Positions 34,267-45,102 are shown, counted from the first letter of the stretch. The stretch is DNA of 64,000 bases from Clavaria fumosa (GCA_951802425.1 OX637800.1:3224001-3288000), one strand, 5' to 3'. Program-made: numbers and translations. Notes: generated by a model not told the origin, from the letters alone.

Positions 34267-35330
34267 TGCGTCTCTTCTCCAAAACCCTGCTCCTGGGTGG
34301 GAGCCGGTGGGAGCTGTTGTTGTTGCTGGGCCAGTGGGGCACCAGCCATCTGTCTCTCTCTCTCGTATATCGCGAGCCTGTTGCGGAGTAGTGCGAGTTC
34401 ATTCTCATATTCTTCCACCTCTACTGGGCCAGGGACCATCGCGCGAACCTGTGGCCTTGGGACATAGGGTCGCGAGTCTGGGAGGTGGCAGTTTCGGGCA
34501 ATGTGACCCACCTGGCCACAGCGGAAGCATCGACGTTCAGCCGCAGGAGCCCGCGTCTGGTCCACGATCATCCTGTCACCGGCACCAGCGGGACGGGGCA
34601 TGATCTGAGGAGCAGGGGCGTGTTGCTGCTGCTGCGGAACGGAGGGGAAGCGGGGCGCGGGTCGCAGGGGGTTCGGGTTCGGATAGCGCAGGGGTGTCGG
34701 CAGCGGTTGCGACTGTTGGAACTGAGGCGGGGCTGGGCGGCTGGCGTTCTGCTCGCAGATGATCGCATCAAGCCGTCGTTGCTGAGCATCCAGGGTCTCG
34801 ACCAGATGCTTCCACTGGGCATAGGTAACTGGCATGGGGTTGACGTTGTAGACCCGCGTGGTCAGCCTCCAGTTGAGATTCGTCTCCAGCCAGTGGATCA
34901 GCACATCAGAGTCATCGACCGGATCCAGCTCTGCCTTGCGCATCAATGTTTCGAATAGGGCGAAGAACTCCATGGCTTCTAGCGCTCCCTGTTTCAACTT
35001 GGCGATGTCGTTTAGGGCAGTCGCCATGATGTTAGGGTCATCGAAGGCCCTACGCAGATCCACAATGAAGTCTTCCCAAGTTCCTGCCACTCCAGCATTC
35101 AGGATCTCGTCACCCCGCATGTTCGCCCATTCTGCTGCGAATCCTTCTCCTGTAATCTTACTCAGTGCAAATAGGATTTTGTTCAAGTCACTGGCATAGA
35201 GCCCCTGGTTTCCCAGGAACTGTAGTCGGAGGGACCTGAGGAAGGTCCGGAAGTTCTTCTTATTTCCATCAAAAGATGGAATGGCTAGGTCCAGCCTCGG
35301 CATTGGGGCTGCGGGGACGGCGTCTGCCAT
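34263..35330 (-). CDS. gag of element C
   Basis: An intact 355-codon frame begins MADAVPAAPMPRLDLAI. It has the retrotransposon capsid domain (IPSFDGNKKNFRTFLRSL, TWEDFIVDLRRAFDDPN, LKQGALEAMEFFALFE), then a Pro/Gln-rich linker and one CCHC knuckle (CFRCGQVGHIARNC, about residues 264-277). A Gln-rich tail follows. The stop overlaps the start of the pol frame by a few bases, as expected for recoding or reinitiation. It also overlaps the upstream ORF by 62 bases. Confidence 0.92.
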   Translation of the reverse strand: MADAVPAAPMPRLDLAIPSFDGNKKNFRTFLRSLRLQFLGNQGLYASDLNKILFALSKITGEGFAAEWANMRGDEILNAGVAGTWEDFIVDLRRAFDDPNIMATALNDIAKLKQGALEAMEFFALFETLMRKAELDPVDDSDVLIHWLETNLNWRLTTRVYNVNPMPVTYAQWKHLVETLDAQQRRLDAIICEQNASRPAPPQFQQSQPLPTPLRYPNPNPLRPAPRFPSVPQQQQHAPAPQIMPRPAGAGDRMIVDQTRAPAAERRCFRCGQVGHIARNCHLPDSRPYVPRPQVRAMVPGPVEVEEYENELALLRNRLAIYERERQMAGAPLAQQQQQLPPAPTQEQGFGEETQ

Positions 35331-35901
35331 TTCGGGTGCGGGCGAGGGCGGCGGCGAGGGTTCTGGCGGCGATGGATTTGCGGGTTGGGGTCACGGTTCC
35401 GGCTTTGGAGTCGCAGGTGATTGTGGTGGTGGTGGTGGCGACGGTGCTTGCCGGGCTAGGCACTCGTCTAAACTCGCGAAGTCTACGGGGGGTTCGGTAT
35501 GAACTGGTGGTGCTGGGGGGGATGGGGTTGATAGGACGGGGGATGAAAGCAAGGGGTCGGTATTCGTGGATGATGAACTGTTCGACTCCGAGGAGGGTAA
35601 GTTCTGTCTGGATCTCCACGGAAACGTACGTGGGTTCGTTCGTCGACTCGTCGTTGTCGCTGTTTACGTAGTCCTCGAGGTTGTCGAGGTTAATGTCGAT
35701 GGTGCTGTGTGCGGGCGATCTCATGCCTGAGGTCGCGGAGTCTGGTAATGCAACTGCTAAGGCCTCTCTCAACCTCTGCTCTCGTCTGCTCTGTTCTTGT
35801 GCATATAGCCTTCCAAAATAAGGCGCGAGTCTTCTCTCCTCCTCAATAATCCACAGCTCGAAGGGGCGCAGCTCTCGCGGTCTTAGTACTGCAGTTTCCA
35901 T
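35269..35901 (-). CDS. Extra 5' ORF of element C, unknown function
   Basis: The frame is open from just after the primer site (36144) to a stop at 35269, but the first in-frame ATG is at 35901 (METAVLRPREL). It encodes an acidic, Arg-rich protein with conserved-looking text (FELWIIEEERRLAPYFG) and a Pro/Thr-rich, then basic, C-terminus (RNGRRRPRSPNAEAG). It overlaps gag by 62 bases in another frame. It could be a separate accessory protein or an N-terminal gag extension made by frameshifting. No domain is recognised. Confidence 0.6.
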   Translation of the reverse strand: METAVLRPRELRPFELWIIEEERRLAPYFGRLYAQEQSRREQRLREALAVALPDSATSGMRSPAHSTIDINLDNLEDYVNSDNDESTNEPTYVSVEIQTELTLLGVEQFIIHEYRPLAFIPRPINPIPPSTTSSYRTPRRLREFRRVPSPASTVATTTTTITCDSKAGTVTPTRKSIAARTLAAALARTRNGRRRPRSPNAEAGPSHSIF

Positions 35902-36151
35902 CTCTGAGACGTCGGATTCCGTGGGTGTGTCTGGGTAGAATTCAGTTCGTACGCGAGTGTCAAAGTACCTCGCCCAGTATTCGTCTTCTCCAAAGTCCAG
36001 GACCGTGGTGAGCCACTCGTCCGTTATGTCCTCGTCACGTGTCGGGTACGCCAGGGTGATTCTCTCGTCATTCTGTTGCGCATGACAGGCAGGGGGTAAA
36101 GAGAAGGCTAGGCTGACCGGGGGTTGACAGGGTCGAGGTAGCAAGGGGTGG

Positions 36152-36161
36152 ACGTTGAAAT
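36152..36161 (-). promoter_or_regulatory. Self-priming primer-binding site of element C
   Basis: On the minus strand ATTTCAACGT lies two bases after the 5' LTR. It is the exact complement of ACGTTGAAAT at 36219-36210 in the LTR, 35 bases downstream of TATATATAA (36254-36246). The geometry is the same as in elements A and B. Confidence 0.78.
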
Positions 36162-36163
36162 TG

Positions 36164-36723
36164 TGTCAGTCCGAGTCCCTCACAGAAGCGAGAAGGGGAA
36201 AGAAGCTCGATTTCAACGTGAGGACCTACACTCATTACAAAGACATTATATATACTGGGGGAAGGGGGCTGTGTAGGAGGTGAGTCATAAGTAAGAGAAA
36301 CGAGGCTACGTGCTCTGAGTCATGCGGGATAGGGGAGGCAGTAAAGGGGAAAGGGGATGCCAAATAAAGAAGGTAGCGGCAAGGTACGAATGTGGGGAGG
36401 GCGACAGGGGGGATGCTTGGCGCGGTCTTGGCTGCCCGAGGGGAGACCTCAATTAGGCCCGTTTAGGTTAGATTGATTGATGGGGGACATCAGAGGCATT
36501 TTTGCTGATCCGTCTCCATCACAAATTGCAAAGCGTGGGAAATCGCAAGGAACGTGGGTGGGGGCATGTGATGGGTGCTGTTCGTGGGCCTGTAGGCGCC
36601 TGGGAAGCCGCGGGTGTGGAGTTGAGGTCGCGGGTGGTCACATGATCCCATACTCGGTCCTCATAACCAGCTCCTAGCGCATTGTGGACTCAGTGACAGC
36701 AGCTTACGTAATGGATCCTGACA
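36164..36723 (-). repeat. 5' LTR of element C, with promoter
   Basis: This 560-bp LTR contains a TATA box at 36254-36246 and a predicted transcript start near 36219 (minus strand), and is adjacent to the TSD copy ATATC at 36724-36728. It is paired with 30125-30704. Confidence 0.93.
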
Positions 36724-37155
36724 ATATCTGTACCACAGATGGACCGTGCCAGCTTCCATGCAGACTTTGGAGACGGGATTTGCACCATAATCACGCCTAA
36801 ACGAAACATTATAGGCAAAATCCCCTTGGTAGGGAGCCTATACCGGATAGTCAAAGCTAAAAACTACCATGCAAATGCTACGACCAAAAGGGTGACACTC
36901 TACGAAGCCCACCGAATTCTAGGTCACATCTCCTATGACGCTGTCAGAACAGCAATCAAGTCTGGACATATCAAAGGCATTCACCTTGATGAAACATCCA
37001 AAGAAGTTTTCTGCGAAGCATGCACTAAAGCCAAACCGCATTGTAAACCCTTCCTGGCACAGGCTCAGAACCGTGCTAAGACGTTTGGAGAACATGTCCA
37101 TACTGACCTGTGGGGCCCAGCCACCATTATGTCCATAGCGAAGAAGCGTTACGCC
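36724..37155 (+). pseudogene. Ty1/copia pol fragment (element D), part 2, truncated
   Basis: The frame resumes after element C with SVPQMDRASFH, the GAG-pre-integrase segment (LYEAHRILGHISYDAV) and the start of the integrase (HVHTDLWGPATIMSIAKKRY). Copia similarity ends abruptly near 37155, where Plavaka-like sequence starts in the same frame. The rest of integrase, RT, RNase H and the 3' LTR are missing from the window. Removing C and one TSD copy restores the frame exactly. Confidence 0.85.
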
Positions 37156-37192
37156 ATCGATTTCTCATTGCTCTGCCTCTCTGCCTTTACAA

Positions 37193-40100
37193 TGGCATCA
37201 GCACCCAGACCATCTTCACAAGCTGGAATAAAAGTTGTTTGCACATGTCAGTACAGCTGTGCTTCCAAATCATTCACCAATGAACATGATGAGGTACAAC
37301 CTGGCTGGCTTGTTGCCCCATCAACTCGCACACAACACCATCGGAAGGACAAGAATCTGGTGCCTATTACCCCACTGGTATGCCCCATAACACCTAAAAT
37401 ACAACAATACTGACCCTAGCCCCCTCCCTCCAGGCTGCCAATGTAGAAGAGATACCACCCATTGTGACAGAGGAGTCAGAGACAGAAGCACACAGTCAAG
37501 GCCATGGGCTTGCCTATGGTGTTATTGATTCTGAAATTAGTATGTTTGTCATCCCTATAACCTCTTAGCATCTACTAAGGTCCAACAAGACTTCAACACA
37601 AGTAGGCAATCAATTTTTGCACTGGCATACACCCTAGCAGCTTGGCTGCATCTTGTATGTGGCCTCAGTTGTGCCATGACTACTCAAGTCATGAAGATGC
37701 TGGAAGTCCTTGTGGTTATGGCCATTAATCTTGGACACCTGATGGCTCAAGCTGAGCCTCACCTGCCCTCTGAATCCCAGACCAACTCCAAGCCTGTGTT
37801 TACTTTGCCAAGTGATGTTCGCACTGCAATGGCTGCCCTTTCCATAGAACCAAAAATCATGCGTTCAATCTGCTGCCCTAAATGCTATGCAAAATATGCT
37901 CTCAATGGGCTACCACAAATTTGCACCCATCAGGAGTCACCTCGAAGCAAACCCTGTGGTAAGACTCTTTGGACAACAAGGTCAACTCGAGGAGGTCCAC
38001 GCATTGTCCCCCAATGTCTCTACAGCACACAAGACTTTGAGTCATGGCTCAAGTTCTTCCTTTCTCGTCCTGGCATTGAAGAACTCATTGACAAATCATA
38101 TGCTCATCATCCAACATCTGATGTTATGCACTCTATCTGGGATAGTCCAGCTTGGCATAGTCTTGGAGCATTCACCACAACCCCTGGCCAGGCGATTCAA
38201 GTAAATTAATGCATTAATCTATGGTAATTACAGTAAGTGTGTGATGCATAGATGACAGTAAGTTTGCGAATGGTGAGGATGCATCATCACCCAGAGGGAG
38301 ATGATGCATGATGCCACCACACATCATGCATCACTCTTGCCGTCATGCATCCCACTCGCTGATGCCTGCTGCCCGCCCTGCTGCTGCCACCCGCCGCCTG
38401 CCCTTCTGCTGCTACGTGCCGCCTGCCCTGCTGCCGCCACGGTGACCCGCCGCCCGCCCTTCTGCTGCTACGTGCCACCTGCCCTGCTGCCGCCACCTGC
38501 CTCTGCCCTGCTGCCGCCACCCGCTGCCCGCCCTGCTGCCGCCACCCGCCGCCCACCCTGCTGCTGCCACCTGCCGCCCGCCCTGCTGCTGCCACCCGCC
38601 GCCCGCCCTTCTGCTGCTACGTCACCTACGTGCCGCCTGCCCTGCTGCCGCTACCCGCCGCCCGCCCTGCTGCTGCCACCCGCCTCTGCCCTTCTGCTGC
38701 CACCTGCCGCCCGCCGCCCGCCCTGCTGCTGCCACCCGCTGCCCGCCCTGCTGCCGCCACCCGCCGCCCGCCCTTCTGCCGCCGCCCGCTCCCCACCCCG
38801 CTGCTCCTGCCTTGCTGCCACTGCCATTCCCCACACTACTACTATGCCCTGCTCCTGCTGCTCCTGCTCCCTGCCCTGCTGCCACCGGCTGCCTGCCCTC
38901 CTGCCACCACCTGCCACCCACTCCCCACCCCGCTGCTCCTGCCCTGCCGTTGCTGCCACTCCCTGCCCAGCCACTACCAATGGCCCCAGTCCCCACCATT
39001 GGTCTGTGACCACGGTTGGGGGCTTGGGCCATTGCTACAGGGAGGGAGGGCGCACCTGGCAGGCAGCCTATCGTAACCACTGTCGTCGCACCTGTTGCCC
39101 CTGTTGCCCCCGTCAGCCCCGTTGTTGTTGTTGTTGTTGTTGCCCCTCCTGCTGCCGTCATCATTGCACCACTGCTGAAGAGAGGGAGAGAGGGAGGGGG
39201 GAGGGTGAAAGAAAGAGAAAAAAGGAAAGAAAAAAAAGAGGGAGGAACATGTGCCAGCGGTCATTGTCGTTGCCTGCACCTCATTGAGACCCATAAGTCA
39301 CAGCCACAGTATCTGTCCTACTGACAGAAAAACTGTCCCTGCATCTTAGTATGAGTATAATAAATTCTGAAAATAATTGGGAAGGATTGAGTCCACATGC
39401 TCAACAATCCTATGTTAAATTTACAATGTAGAATGCTGTCTAAAAAGTGTGATGATGATTGAATCAGTTTCTTGCTTTACAGTTACATGTGTGACTAGAC
39501 AACTGCCTTGACCAGCCACACCATGCTCGTGCCAGCAACGGTGCGTCACCATCCCCATTCCCCTTCTTCTCTCTCTAATCCATCATTTTTGTGCTAATTG
39601 GTGACAATGACAGCAGCAGCAGCTGACGACGACATCGACGACAGCTGCAGCAGACAACGACGGCGATGATGGCTGCCACAGACGGCGGCGACTACGACAG
39701 CAGATGGTGCAATGGCGACCACAGCAGCAGCAACCGATGATGACCACGGTGGCAGCGGCTGCAGCCGCCAGCAACAACGATGATGACGACGGCAGCTGTG
39801 GCCGCCAGCAACAACAGCCAGGGACAATGACAACGACAGCTGCAGGGGCCAGCAATGACAGCGACGGCTGCACAGCCAGCGATGATGACAACAGCTGGAC
39901 AACGATGACGATGACGATGACAGCGGTGGCTAGGGCTTTTCCCCCAGGTGACGACGGCAATGACGACGACGGCTGGTGCGTGTTCCTCCCTCTTTTTTTC
40001 TTCTTTCCTTTTTTCTCTTTCTTTCACCCTCCCCCCTCTCTCTCTCGCCTCCCTCTCTCCCTCTCTTCAGCAACGGCGCAACGACGACGGCGGCAGGAGG

Positions 40101-42935
40101 GGCAACAACAACGACAACAACGACGGGGCTGACGGGGGCAACAGGGGCGAAGGGTGCGACGACGGCAGCCACGATAGGCTGCCTGCCAGGTGCGCCCTCC
40201 CTCCCTGTAGCAATGGCCCAAGCCCCCAACCGTGGTCACAGACCAATGGTGGGGACTGGGGCCATTGGTAGTGGCTGGGCAGGGAGTGGCAGCAACGGCA
40301 GGGCAGGAGCAGCGGGGTGGGGAGCAGGTGGCAGGTGGTGGCAGGAGGGCAGGTGGCCGGTGGCAGCAAGGCAGGGAGCAGGAGCAGCAGGAGCAGGGCA
40401 TAGCAGTAGTGTGGGGAATGGCAGTGGCAGCAAGGCGGGAGCAGCGGGGTGGGGAGCGGGCGGCGGCAGAAGGGCGGGCGGCGGCAGAAGGGCGGGCGGC
40501 GGGTGGCGGCAGAAGGGCAGAGGCGGGTGGCGGCAGCAGGGTGGGCGGCAGGTGGCGGCGGCAGGGCAGGCGGCAGGCGTCAGCGAGCGGGATGATGCAA
40601 TGTGCTGGGAGGCAGGGATGATGCATTGAGGAGATGGGGATGATGCAATGTGATGGGAGCTGGGGAGGCGAGGGTGATGCAATGCAGTGGCACGGCAACT
40701 TACCGTCTTCCATGCATAACCGACTAACGGTAATTAGCCTAAATAATGCATCAGATTGCTCACCTCATGTGCCCTGGCAATCTGACATTCAGTTATTACA
40801 TTGACTGGTTTAATCCTCTGACAAATAAGATTGCTGGGAAGTCTGTATCATGTGGAGCAATTATGTTGTTTTGTCTCAATTTGCCATATGAACTTCAACA
40901 CCTTGTTGAGAATACCTTCTTTGCTGGCATCACACCTGGACCAAAGGAACCAAATGTTACAACAATCACTGCTGTTTCTGATCCCATTGTTGACCAACTT
41001 GAGGCTATGTGGAATGGGAAAACTATCCAAACACATTGTCATCCAGATGGAATATGGAAGCATGCTGCTGTCCTTCCAGCCATTGGTGATCTGTTGGCTA
41101 TCCGCAAGGCTCTTGGCTTTGCAGGTGTGGGATCACACCATTTCTGCTCATTCTGTGAACTTCATCGGGCAGACATGGATAATCTAGACTCTAGGTCATG
41201 GAAGATGCATGTAGGAGTTAATGTCCTGGCAGCTGCTGAACAATGGCGGCAAGCAGTTACAAAAAAGAAGCGCAAAGAACTTTTTTCTCAGCATGGAGTA
41301 CGCTGGTCATCACTTCATCGACTTATATATCGTGATCCTGTCCACCACACTGTTTTGGGTGTTATGCACAATTGGATTGAGGGTATACTCCAGCATCATG
41401 TGCGTGTAAAATGGGGAATTGGGATGTCACCATTAGCTGATGACTTGGGAACTCCAGAAAATGATGATGCTACTGCACCCACCTCATCACTTACCAACTA
41501 TTTTGATGCTGATATTGATGTTGAAATGTTGGATGAAGAGCTCAATGCTCTCCATCTAGAAAGTCAGCAATATGAGGAGACACCCCTGCATCTGAAATGC
41601 CTTCATTCTGATGCATATATTCTACTATCAGATGGTGGCAGCAATGATAGTGGTGATGATGAATTTCAGCCTGATGAAGAAGAGTCAGAATCAGATGATG
41701 AATACTCTGAGGAAGCAGTCTCAAGAACTATGTGTAGCTTTGATACAGCTGCATTGTCAAAAATCCATGCTTGTCTTTCTGATGTCAAAATACCCAGTTG
41801 GATAGAGCGCTCACCAACAAACCTGGGAGATAAATCACATGGAAAGCTGAAAGCTGATCACTGGCTAACACTCTTCACCATCTTTCTCCCTGTGGTTCTA
41901 CCTGAGATGTGGCTTTCATCACCCAACAAAACCCATATGGCACTTCTGGACAACTTTTATGACCTTGTGACTTGCACAAACATCCTCTGCTCATACTCTG
42001 CATCACCCACTTCAGCAGATTCTTATCTTGACCACTACATCAAGTACCGCATGTCATCAAAACAGCTTTTTCCAAATGTGAACACTCGACCAAATCACCA
42101 CTATGCCATGCACAATGTTGATCTGATGAAATTCTGGGGACCCTTGATGAAGATTAGTGAATTTGCTTATGAACAACATAATGGGGCTTTGCAGAAGATC
42201 AAGACTAATGGACACATTTGGGAGCTGGACTTCACCATGTTGCGTCAAATTTGCCGGCAGGGCCGTTTGGCAGCATTTATGCAGGGTTGCATTGCTCTAG
42301 GCAACCCACTGAGCAAGGCCTTGCATGTACTTGTCCCACAGGCTGACTCTGAGACAACACCATCAACAATGTCTCCCCTTGATGAAGCACAACACAATGG
42401 TGGAGGCAAGACACTCCCTCTTGATGTCTATGATTCAATCCTCACATACCTGAACATGCTCTTACCATCCTCTCCTATCCGGCATTTCAAGGATTTACCT
42501 CATCCAATGGATACCTATGTTTTACCCCCAATGGCAGTTCCTTTGCATCATTTACAGCACAAGGGACATAATTATTCAACATTCACCATGCACCCTGGCA
42601 ACAGTTCTATCAGTTATAGGACCAGAAGTGGAGGTACTCATGCAGGATTTATTGTGTCAATGTGGACTCAGGTGGTAATGGGGAAGTCACACATTTTTGT
42701 CATTGTTTCTCCACACAGACTCCTCTCAGCAGGTGATGAAAAAATGAGCCCATATCAATCTAGGCCAGGTTTCTTGAGCAGTGTTGTTTATAGTCAACAA
42801 TCAGATCCTCATCAGGCAATTGTCATGGAGAAACAACAGATAATAGCTCATGTTGCATACTATAGCTGCCCACCAGGTACATTTGGCATTGGAGCAGGAA
42901 CATTAGTTTTGATAGACAGTTTACATCGTAACTGA
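37193..42935 (+). pseudogene. Plavaka-type (CMC superfamily) transposase, split by a foldback element
   Basis: The N-terminus (MASAPRPSSQAG, then a Cys-rich CTCQYSCASKSF) starts near 37193 and needs an intron or frame repair before 37630. The main part runs from about 37630 (LHLVCGLSCAMTTQVM, Cys pairs SICCPKCYAKYA, SAWHSLG-type text) to the insertion at 38188. It resumes after 40778 with NLTFSYYIDWFNPL and continues open to TGA 42933. Motifs include SFCELHRADMDN, MHNWIEGILQHH, a long acidic loop and DYLDHYIKYRM-like text near 42030. This is the domain layout of fungal Plavaka cut-and-paste transposases. Outer terminal repeats were not found. The left edge abuts copia at about 37155. Confidence 0.82.
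38189..40771. mobile_element. Foldback (long-inverted-repeat) element inserted in the Plavaka transposase
   Basis: A 2583-bp insert is flanked by the duplication CCCTGGC (38182-38188 and 40772-40778). Deleting it with one copy restores the transposase frame (TTPG|NLTFSYY). The ends share spaced matches around ATGCATTA and TAATTAC. The arms are long: about 38189-39280 and 39930-40771 are inverted copies, GC-rich minisatellite outside and unique sequence inside, with a spacer of about 650 bp rich in GACGACGGC-like repeats. It has no transposase, and the long Pro/Ala/Cys-rich frames are translations of the minisatellite. A 7-8 bp duplication would fit hAT-type mobilisation. Confidence 0.88.
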
Positions 42936-43124
42936 GACTAGTGACCCACCACTTATATGCCATTGGTTCCTCACATCCTTGTAACATTTCTGCAGACATG
43001 TTATTCAATTGACATGTTATTTACACAAGCACTATGGACCCAATAGCAGGTTGATATCACCATCTGGTCAGATGATTTATGACTTTCACCCAAAAAACAG
43101 GTGATGGGTGATTTTGGAATTAAG

Positions 43125-43600
43125 GGATATTGAGCTGGAGGGTATTGAGTGATACAACACATCCATCAATTTGAGTGATAATAAACTGGAGAACATTGAG
43201 TGATACAAAACACATCCATCAATTTGAGTGATAATAAACTGGAGAACATTGAGTGATACAAAACACCTCTCAATTTGAGTGATTAAACTGAAGGATATTG
43301 AGTGATACAATACACCTCTCAATTTGAGCTGGGGGATATTGAGTGATATTAGACTGGAGGATATTGAGTGATACAAAACACCCCCTTGATTTGGGTGATA
43401 TTAAACTGAAGGATATTGAGTGATACAATACACCCCATTAATTTGAGTGATATTAAACTGGAGGATATTGAGTGATATAATACACCCCTCAATTTGAGTG
43501 CTTAAATTGGAGGACTTTGAGTGACAATACACCCCTCAATCTAAGTGATATTAAACTGGAGGATATTGAGTGATACACCTCTCAATTTGAGTGACATTAA
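43125..43600. repeat. Minisatellite, about nine units of 45-55 bp
   Basis: Units contain GGATATTGAGTGATACAA, then ACACC(T/C)CTCAATTTGAGTGA, then a TTAAACTGGA spacer. Unit length varies through small indels. Each unit carries two GAGTGAT half-sites. The frame on the minus strand (MYHSISSSLISLN-like) is only the repeat read as protein. Confidence 0.85.
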
Positions 43601-43623
43601 GCCACAAAATCTTATTGTCTAGA

Positions 43624-43709
43624 TGGGGACTGTAGTGTAATGGGTAACACAGCAGTTGTGGGTTGAGTCCAATTCCATGAGCACTTGGGTTCAACTCCCA
43701 CTGAGTGCA
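43624..43709 (+). other. tRNA-like sequence, possible SINE head
   Basis: TGTAGTGTAATGGGTAACAC (43631-43650) resembles a polymerase III A box, and GGGTTCAACTCCC (43687-43699) resembles a B box with CG decayed to CA. They are 37 bases apart, within the tRNA range. The segment does not fold into a clean cloverleaf by eye, so it is more likely a tRNA-derived SINE head or a relic than a working tRNA. Confidence 0.4.
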
Positions 43710-44250
43710 TAATTTACAGGCTAAAAAATACTTGGAGATATAGTTAAAATCACTGAAAGTATGTAGAAGCCACCTAAAATATCAAGTTAAAATGTGCTTG
43801 GTAGCAGTGACATTCACCTGGAGAGCAACAAGTGAATTTGGTCATATATGTGCCAAAAACAACCCATTTCATTTGCCTGATTATCAACCAATACAGTTTC
43901 AAGATATCATCAACAAATTAATTTTGTGCAATTTCTTGAGGTGAAAGATAGTGAAAAACACCTAAGATTATGGCTAAGATGACCCAAAAACTAACATGAA
44001 ATTCACCTATTAGACCAGCTTAAAAGGCCCTTGTGATAGAGTGAAATTCACCTATTATAGATCAGTTTAAAATACACTTGTATTGTAGTATTATTCACCC
44101 AGAGAACAGTGGGTGAATTCGGTCATATATGTGGTGAAAATCACCCAAAATCACCCATTCATCTACCCAATAAAGGCCTGATTATCAACTAGTCCTGGTG
44201 ATTTTCACTTAGGAAACCATTGTTATTCACCACATTTCAGGGTTATTTTT

Positions 44251-45102
44251 GTGGTGATTTTCACCCAGCTTGGGGCCTACAGTGAGAGAGGAGTTCCCCC
44301 TCTGTGGCTCAATTTTCATCATGAGGTCGAGTTGTCTGCTAACATAACCAACTTGGCAACAACTGGGAATGACCCATTCATATACCATGAATCTGAGGCG
44401 ACGATGACGAAAGATGGCATTGGATTAAATCCCCTTCCAACTGTGTTTCGGTCGCACACAGAAACACAGCGAACACCTGTAAATGAATACGACGACCAGG
44501 TGATGTTTCACATCGGTTCTGCATTCGTCTTCGGCTCGCGACTGAAGAAAGGGGATGTCGTCCGTGCTGAAGCTACTCGGCTTGCGGCAGGCGCTCAGAT
44601 CAATGAAGCAGGACCATCTACACCAACTGCGGCAGACCTTGAGGGACGAAGGGATACCTCTGCTGGACCCGCCCAAAATATAACACATCCTCTCGTGGTC
44701 GACATGTCTCTGCCGTCCATGTCCGCCGGTGTAGTTGGAGGAGGCTTGCCTGATACGCCCCTGGCCGGCCCTTCCAACCTTGCACGTCGTGATAGTTCTA
44801 GTGGAACCGTGGTTCAGGCCTCTAGAAATGCTCCCACACCAACAGTCAGTGGTCGGCGCGCCGAAGAATCATCCAAGGGGACCCTGGCAGCTCGTGATGG
44901 CAAGGTGCAACCGAGTCACCGCATGGATTCCACTGTCACTGCGGAGCAAGTCTATGAGAATACAGTGATCGGTTCACCATCCTCACCAAAGGAACCAGAA
45001 CAAGCCCATGTTGCGGCTAATGGCCCACTACATGACACTTCTATGCAGCCTCGCAAGCGCACGGGTCGGAGGCGCTATTGGAATGGCCTGTGGGGTATGT
45101 AA
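44251..45102 (+). CDS. Unrecognised ORF, 283 codons
   Basis: The frame is open through 44251-45102. The part from about 44280 (YSERGVPPLWLNFHHEV) to 44600 looks like a folded domain (DQVMFHIGSAFVFGSRL, GDVVRAEATRL). A Ser/Thr/Pro-rich disordered segment and a basic end (PRKRTGRRRYWNGLWGM) follow. The 5' end runs into transposon-type sequence, so the true gene start may have been cut away. CpG content is host-like. I recognise no family. It could be the surviving 3' exon of a disrupted gene. Confidence 0.4.
   Translation: MVIFTQLGAYSERGVPPLWLNFHHEVELSANITNLATTGNDPFIYHESEATMTKDGIGLNPLPTVFRSHTETQRTPVNEYDDQVMFHIGSAFVFGSRLKKGDVVRAEATRLAAGAQINEAGPSTPTAADLEGRRDTSAGPAQNITHPLVVDMSLPSMSAGVVGGGLPDTPLAGPSNLARRDSSSGTVVQASRNAPTPTVSGRRAEESSKGTLAARDGKVQPSHRMDSTVTAEQVYENTVIGSPSSPKEPEQAHVAANGPLHDTSMQPRKRTGRRRYWNGLWGM

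Larger units (their letters stand above)
30125..36723 (-). mobile_element. Element C: Ty3/gypsy chromovirus inserted in the copia element
   Basis: LTRs at 30125-30704 and 36164-36723 begin TGTCAG and end CTGACA. The 5-bp target duplication ATATC lies at 30120-30124 and 36724-36728. Coding runs on the minus strand: an extra 5' ORF, gag, then pol with a C-terminal chromodomain. A GAGGAGGGGGCCA purine tract abuts the left (3') LTR. Total length is 6599 bp. The LTRs differ by one 20-base indel and scattered CpG changes, so it looks younger than A and B. RT damage and several TGA codons make it inactive. Confidence 0.95.
42939..44250. other. Non-coding repeat-rich stretch downstream of the transposase
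   Basis: It contains a minisatellite (43125-43600), a tRNA-like segment (43624-43709) and two diverged direct copies of a roughly 100-bp block (about 43800-43890 and 44090-44190; both include GGTCATATATGTG). GTGATTTTCACCC-like motifs occur at both margins (near 43085 and 44258), but no convincing terminal inverted repeat was found. Confidence 0.5.

Noticed and set aside
38301..39287. Long Pro/Ala/Cys-rich ORFs in the foldback arms
   Set aside because: They are translations of a GC-rich minisatellite, occur on both strands and in both arms, and show no domain.
43086..43376. Minus-strand ORF with repeated YHSISSSLISLN text
   Set aside because: It is the minisatellite read as protein.
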